Below, one piece after another: positions 60,275-64,000 of a stretch of DNA of 64,000 bases (position 1 is the first letter of the stretch; each line of letters opens with the position of its first letter). The notes below the pieces were generated by a model. The model ran no database searches. It worked only from the letters and a program-made list of their open reading frames with translations, and was not told the DNA's origin. Origin of the DNA: Alcanivoracaceae bacterium (GTDB lineage: Bacteria; Pseudomonadota; Gammaproteobacteria; Pseudomonadales; Alcanivoracaceae); the NCBI GenBank assembly GCA_023146255.1, contig JAGLCJ010000008.1:124001-188000 (forward strand), in the 5' to 3' direction. Both the position numbers and the translations under genes were made by a program.

Positions 60275-61378
60275 ATGTTATCGCCCGTGTTTCCGCCGAC
60301 ATCACTGCGCCTGTTCAGCTCCAGCGTTGCAGACGCAGGCGCTCAGTTCTCCCGTCTCGCCTCGGCAACACCGAGGCTGTTGTTCTGTGACCATCATGTC
60401 TGCCCGGCCACAGGCCCGGCCGGAGAGGAACTGCTTACCGACGTAGCCTGGCTGGGCTCGGACGGCGCCAGCAAAGTGCTGGTGCTGATCAGTGGCACGC
60501 ACGGCGCCGAAGGCTGGGCTGGCAGCGCAGTGCAGGCGGATTTTCTTCAACAGGCCACTGAGCGTGGCTGGCAACCACCGGCGGATACCGCCGTGCTGCT
60601 GATCCATGCCCTTAATCCCTGGGGCATGGCCTGGGATCGGCGCTGCGATCACGATGGTATCGATCTGAATCGCAACTTCATCGATTTTGATCAGCCGCCG
60701 CCACCCAATTCAGGCTATCTGGCACTACGCGACCTGCTGATGCTGGAAGACTCCCGCGCACGCGCTGAAGGCCTGCGTCTGTACGCTGAAAAGCACGGCC
60801 AGACCGCGCTGGAAATTGCCGTCAGCGGTGGTCAGTACATGGATCCGGTCGGCCCGTTCTTTGGCGGCTTTGGCAAATCCCACGCCCGCCAGCTGATCGA
60901 GAAACTGATCAACGATTTCACTCTCGGCGAAAAGCAGCTGGCGGTGATTGACCTGCATACCGGTCTGGGACCCTATGGCTATGGCGAGATCATCTGCGAT
61001 CACCAACCGGACAGCGATGGCACCCGGGTTGCCCGTAACTGGTATGGCGATGCGGTAACCCTGCCGCTGGCCGGCACTTCCTCTTCAGTGCCGAAACTGG
61101 GCCTGATGGATTACGGCTGGCACGCGATCATGAATGCCTCATCCTGCTTCGTCACACTGGAATACGGGACTTATGGCACCGAGCCACTGTTTGACACCAT
61201 ACTTGCGGATCACAGGTTGCACGCTACCAGCCCAATCGACTGGTCTTCAGCGCACACGCAACAGGTAAAAAACACCATGCGCAGGCACTTCTGTCCGCCG
61301 GACAAGCAATGGCAGGAAATGGTTTTGTGGCGCGGCCGGCAGGTAATCCGGCTGGCGCTGGAGGGGTTACAGCATTGA
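60275..61378 (+). CDS. DUF2817 M14-like zinc peptidase
   Basis: A 367-residue protein of the DUF2817 family, related to succinylglutamate desuccinylase/aspartoacylase. The zinc site is visible: GTHGAEG with His76 and Glu79, DLNRNF at 130-135 (substrate arginine), and DLHTG at 226-230 with the third ligand His228; the late LEYGTYG holds a probable catalytic acid. I chose the ATG at 60275; a longer frame through yaeQ is a shadow. The stop overlaps the GNAT-C39 start (TTGA junction). Substrate unknown, though amide or peptide cleavage is expected. Confidence 0.87.
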   Translation: MLSPVFPPTSLRLFSSSVADAGAQFSRLASATPRLLFCDHHVCPATGPAGEELLTDVAWLGSDGASKVLVLISGTHGAEGWAGSAVQADFLQQATERGWQPPADTAVLLIHALNPWGMAWDRRCDHDGIDLNRNFIDFDQPPPPNSGYLALRDLLMLEDSRARAEGLRLYAEKHGQTALEIAVSGGQYMDPVGPFFGGFGKSHARQLIEKLINDFTLGEKQLAVIDLHTGLGPYGYGEIICDHQPDSDGTRVARNWYGDAVTLPLAGTSSSVPKLGLMDYGWHAIMNASSCFVTLEYGTYGTEPLFDTILADHRLHATSPIDWSSAHTQQVKNTMRRHFCPPDKQWQEMVLWRGRQVIRLALEGLQH

Positions 61379-62484
61379 CCGAACACATTGATATTCGCCC
61401 GGTGCAACCCGCTGATCTCGACGCGCTGGAAGCACTGGAGAAACGCACATTTGAAACAGATCGGCTTAGCCGACGCAGTTTTCGCCGCTGGATCAGTGGC
61501 GAGCATCGTGCTTTCAAGGTCGCCACCGTCGATGGTGTGCTGGCCGGCTATATCCTGATCATCCTGCATCGCGGCACCCGTCTGGCCCGACTTTATTCCA
61601 TCGCTGTGGACAGCCAGATGCGCGGTCGTGGCCTCGGTCGCAAACTGATCGAAGCCGGCGAAAAGGCCGCCCGTGCAGCCGGCCGCATCGACATGCGCCT
61701 GGAAGTACGCAAGGACAACGACGCCGCTATTCAACTGTATGAGCAACTCGGCTATCACCGCTTCGGCGAGTACGAGGATTACTACGAAGACCATCAGGAT
61801 GCGTTCCGCTACCAGAAACGGATTCTGCAATTTGACGCCTCACATTGGCAGCGCCCGGTGCCCTGGTACCGGCAAAATACCGAGTTCACCTGTGGCCCGG
61901 CGTCACTGCTGATGGCGATGCAGGCGCTGGACAAGAATATTCAGCCGGACATCAGTGAAGAGATGCACCTGTGGCGCGAAGCCACCACCATCTTCATGAC
62001 CTCCGGCCATGGCGGCTGTCATCCACTGGGTCTGGCAATCGCCGCGCGCAAACGCGGCTTCAAGGCGGAAGTCTGGATCAGCGGCGACCAGATCCTGTTT
62101 ATCGACAGTGTCCGCGCCGAGAAAAAGAAAAAAATTATCGAGCTGGCCCACACCGACTTTGTTGCTCAGGCAAAAAAGTTGAAAGTCCCGGTGCATCACA
62201 GCGAAGTGTCACAACAGCAGCTCACCCGGGCTTTAAAAAAAGGTGGCATACCATTGATTCTGATTTCGACCTGGCAGCTTGACGGAAAGCGGGTACCGCA
62301 CTGGGTGGTGCTGTCGGCATTCGATGACGAGTTCTTCTACCTGCACGACCCGGATCCGGAAGAAGGCCTGCAAACCGATCTCGACTGTCAGTATCTGCCG
62401 ATTGCCCGTAGCGATTTTGACCGCATGGCCCGGTTTGGTCGTGATCGACTGCGTACGGCGGTGATTATTTCTCCCGGCCAATAA
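61375..62484 (+). CDS. GNAT acetyltransferase fused to C39-like peptidase domain
   Basis: A 369-residue fusion. The N-terminal GNAT domain has the acetyl-CoA loop QMRGRGLGRKL (81-91) and LYEQLGYHRFGEYEDYYEDH. The C-terminal papain-like (peptidase C39-like) domain has the candidate nucleophile Cys173 in NTEFTCGPASLLM, His309 in KRVPHWVVL and Asp325 in YLHDPDP. I chose a TTG start at 61375, coupled to the DUF2817 stop and with GGAGGGG upstream. This fusion usually neighbours RimK-type ATP-grasp ligases; here none is visible. Its end overlaps the convergent hydrolase by 20 bp. Confidence 0.9.
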   Translation: MTEHIDIRPVQPADLDALEALEKRTFETDRLSRRSFRRWISGEHRAFKVATVDGVLAGYILIILHRGTRLARLYSIAVDSQMRGRGLGRKLIEAGEKAARAAGRIDMRLEVRKDNDAAIQLYEQLGYHRFGEYEDYYEDHQDAFRYQKRILQFDASHWQRPVPWYRQNTEFTCGPASLLMAMQALDKNIQPDISEEMHLWREATTIFMTSGHGGCHPLGLAIAARKRGFKAEVWISGDQILFIDSVRAEKKKKIIELAHTDFVAQAKKLKVPVHHSEVSQQQLTRALKKGGIPLILISTWQLDGKRVPHWVVLSAFDDEFFYLHDPDPEEGLQTDLDCQYLPIARSDFDRMARFGRDRLRTAVIISPGQ

Positions 62485-63085
62485 ATGTCAGCACTGCCGT
62501 CAGCGCAGACTTGATATTTTCCTGAGCGGTAACACCGGATGCCTTGCGTGGCGCCAGATCATGGTTGCCATCTGCAAGCCAGTGCAACTGCACCGCTGTC
62601 GGTAACAGGTAGCCGGCCACCTCCTGACGATTACCGAACGGATCCCGCTCTCCCTGACAAATCAACGCCGGCGCCTGCATCAAAGGCAAGTGATCAAGCC
62701 GGGTTTTATCCGGTTTGCCCGGTGGATGGAACGGGTAGCCGAAACAGACCACACCGCGGCAATGACGCTCCACCGCCAGCATGGTCGCCATTCGTCCGCC
62801 CATGGATTTGCCACCGATGAACACGCGGGCACCACCAGCCTTGTCCAGCGCCTCGGCAAACGCCTTAAGCAAAACCGGAGCGCGATCCGGCGGCCGTTTC
62901 TTGCCAGTGCGACGACGCTCGGCCATATAGGGAAATTCAAACCGCAACACGCGGATGCCCTGCCCGGCCAGCTCGGTTGCCAGCGTATTCATGAAATCGC
63001 TGTCCATCGGCGCACCGGCACCGTGCGCCAGCAGCAAGCTGGCGCGGGCCTTGCCCACTGCCTCATCAATCAGAAAATCGGTCAT
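62465..63085 (-). CDS. KANL3/Tex30-type alpha/beta hydrolase
   Basis: A 206-residue alpha/beta hydrolase with LLAHGAGAPMDSDFM (21-33), FEFPYMAERRRTGKKRPPDR, the nucleophile in GGKSMGGRMA (Ser94), and the catalytic histidine in GNHDLAPRK. Members of this family are usually annotated as alpha/beta hydrolase or dienelactone hydrolase-like; no substrate is known. The ATG at 63085 overlaps the radical SAM stop by one base; a GTG at 63091 is possible. It is convergent with the GNAT-C39 gene. Confidence 0.83.
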   Translation of the reverse strand: MTDFLIDEAVGKARASLLLAHGAGAPMDSDFMNTLATELAGQGIRVLRFEFPYMAERRRTGKKRPPDRAPVLLKAFAEALDKAGGARVFIGGKSMGGRMATMLAVERHCRGVVCFGYPFHPPGKPDKTRLDHLPLMQAPALICQGERDPFGNRQEVAGYLLPTAVQLHWLADGNHDLAPRKASGVTAQENIKSALTAVLTFIGREK

Positions 63086-64000
63086 CACCACAACACCAGC
63101 TGATCGGGTTTCGATGGCACCCGGAATAAATCGGTTCGCAGCGGCGGCAACTCATGGCCTTCCAGTCCGGCGCGGCGACAGGCGATCTCGAACCGTTGTG
63201 CAAACAGGTTGGCCCACTGGCCACGGCCGGTTTGCCGGGAAAAATAGCTGCTCTGGTATTCGCGGCCACCGTGCAGATCACGCATCACCGACATCACCCG
63301 GCCGGCACGGTCCGGATAATGCTCGGCAAGCCAGCCCTGCCACAACTCCTTCAACTCCCACGGCAGACGCAGCATCACATATCCGGCTCGCTGGGCACCG
63401 GCCTCCGCCACCTGTTCGATAACCTCTTCCATTTCGTCATCGTTGATGAACGGAATCACCGGCGCAAACAGCGCCGTGACCGGCACCCCGGCAGCGGACA
63501 GTTCGCGAATCACCGCCAGTCTGGTGCTGCCATTACTGGCACGCGGCTCCAGTCTGGTTTTCAGGGAATTATCCAGCGTCGTCACCGACACCGCCACCGA
63601 CACCAGTTGCTGGCCGGCCAGCGCGGCGAGGATATCGAGATCACGACGGATCAGGCCGCTTTTGGTAATCAGCCCGACCGGGTGGCGATGGGCCAGAAAT
63701 ACTTCCAGCAAACCACGTGTCAGCCGTCGGGTTTTCTCTATCGGTTGATAGGGATCGGTGGCGCTGCCGATCACCACCGGCTCGCACTGATAGCCATCCT
63801 TGCTGAAAGTCTGCTGCAGCAACGAAACGGCGTTGTCCTTGCAGATAATTTTTGTTTCGAAGTCGAGCCCCGGCGACAGCTCCAGATAACTGTGGGTCGG
63901 CCGGGCGAAACAGTAGCTGCAGCCATGCTCGCAACCACGATAGGGATTGATGCTGTGACGAAACGGCACGTCCGGTGAATCATTCGAGGTGATCAGTGAT
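63085..64000 (-). CDS. PA0069-type radical SAM protein, N-terminus cut by window edge
   Basis: The visible 304 codons stay open to base 64000, so the true start lies outside. The radical SAM Fe-S motif is C-x3-C-x2-C in NPYRGCEHGCSYCFARPTH, preceded by NDSPDVPF, as is typical for the PA0069/SplB-related family; LGxD-like LSPGLDFETKI and GSATDPYQPIE follow, with PVIPFINDDEM and MRDLHGGREYQSSYF near the end. The reaction of this family is not established. The stop overlaps the hydrolase start (TGATG). Confidence 0.9.
   Translation of the reverse strand, partial: SLITSNDSPDVPFRHSINPYRGCEHGCSYCFARPTHSYLELSPGLDFETKIICKDNAVSLLQQTFSKDGYQCEPVVIGSATDPYQPIEKTRRLTRGLLEVFLAHRHPVGLITKSGLIRRDLDILAALAGQQLVSVAVSVTTLDNSLKTRLEPRASNGSTRLAVIRELSAAGVPVTALFAPVIPFINDDEMEEVIEQVAEAGAQRAGYVMLRLPWELKELWQGWLAEHYPDRAGRVMSVMRDLHGGREYQSSYFSRQTGRGQWANLFAQRFEIACRRAGLEGHELPPLRTDLFRVPSKPDQLVLW

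Overview
The window reads as a chromosomal segment of a Gammaproteobacterium with GC content near 60%. It is probably in the Pseudomonadales/Oceanospirillales area (Pseudomonas-, Marinobacter- or Alcanivorax-like). This placement rests on gene order: the run pcm-surE-truD-ispF-ispD-ftsB-eno-kdsA-pyrG-tilS-accA-dnaE-rnhB-lpxB-lpxA-fabZ-lpxD-skp-bamA-rseP-dxr-cdsA-uppS-frr-pyrH-tsf-rpsB, followed by divergent map-glnD-dapC-arsC-like-dapD, is the order I remember from Pseudomonas. The species cannot be named from this sequence alone. No rRNA, tRNA, CRISPR array, transposase or integrase was seen.

Region by region. 1-11.0 kb (minus strand): a DUF368 membrane protein cut by the window edge, protein repair (pcm), surE, truD, isoprenoid genes (ispF, ispD), ftsB, eno, kdsA, pyrG, tilS and accA. 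11.2-14.1 kb (plus strand): a three-gene lipid-linked glycosylation cassette (GtrA-like, GT2, ArnT-like), lower in GC and inserted between accA and dnaE. 14.1-30.2 kb (minus strand): dnaE, then lipid A, outer-membrane assembly and isoprenoid/phospholipid genes, ending with uppS, frr and pyrH. 30.3-32.3 kb: three accessory genes (GXWXG/DUF4334, a small membrane protein, an XRE/MmyB-like regulator) that split pyrH from tsf. 32.3-34.0 kb: tsf and rpsB. 34.3-45.9 kb (plus strand): map, glnD, dapC, an ArsC/Spx-like protein, dapD, a two-gene RND efflux system and dapE.

46.0-64 kb is more variable. It holds a type-2 thymidine/AMP phosphorylase translationally coupled to a PRPP-synthetase homologue, then a 445-bp gap with two large related hairpin elements, an aldehyde dehydrogenase, two orphan outer-membrane beta-barrel candidates, a 48-residue membrane protein, a DUF4412-like secreted protein, a spermidine-synthase-fold protein coupled to a giant AsmA-like DUF748 protein, a divergent pair of hotdog thioesterases, a secreted alpha/beta hydrolase with a C-terminal PPC-like domain, yaeQ, a DUF2817 zinc peptidase coupled to a GNAT-C39 fusion, a KANL3/Tex30-type hydrolase, and a PA0069-type radical SAM protein cut by the right edge.

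The conserved core makes cell-envelope precursors (KDO, lipid A, C55 lipid, phospholipid, diaminopimelate) and couples them to translation and replication genes; many neighbours overlap by 1-20 nt (ATGA, GTGA or TGATG junctions), which suggests translational coupling. The most unusual material is (i) the paired hairpins at 48.4-48.7 kb, which share a 52-nt loop but have different perfect 31-32 bp arms, (ii) the phosphorylase/PRPP-synthetase pair, (iii) the DUF2817 plus GNAT-C39 pair without an ATP-grasp partner, and (iv) three REP-like doublets at gene boundaries.
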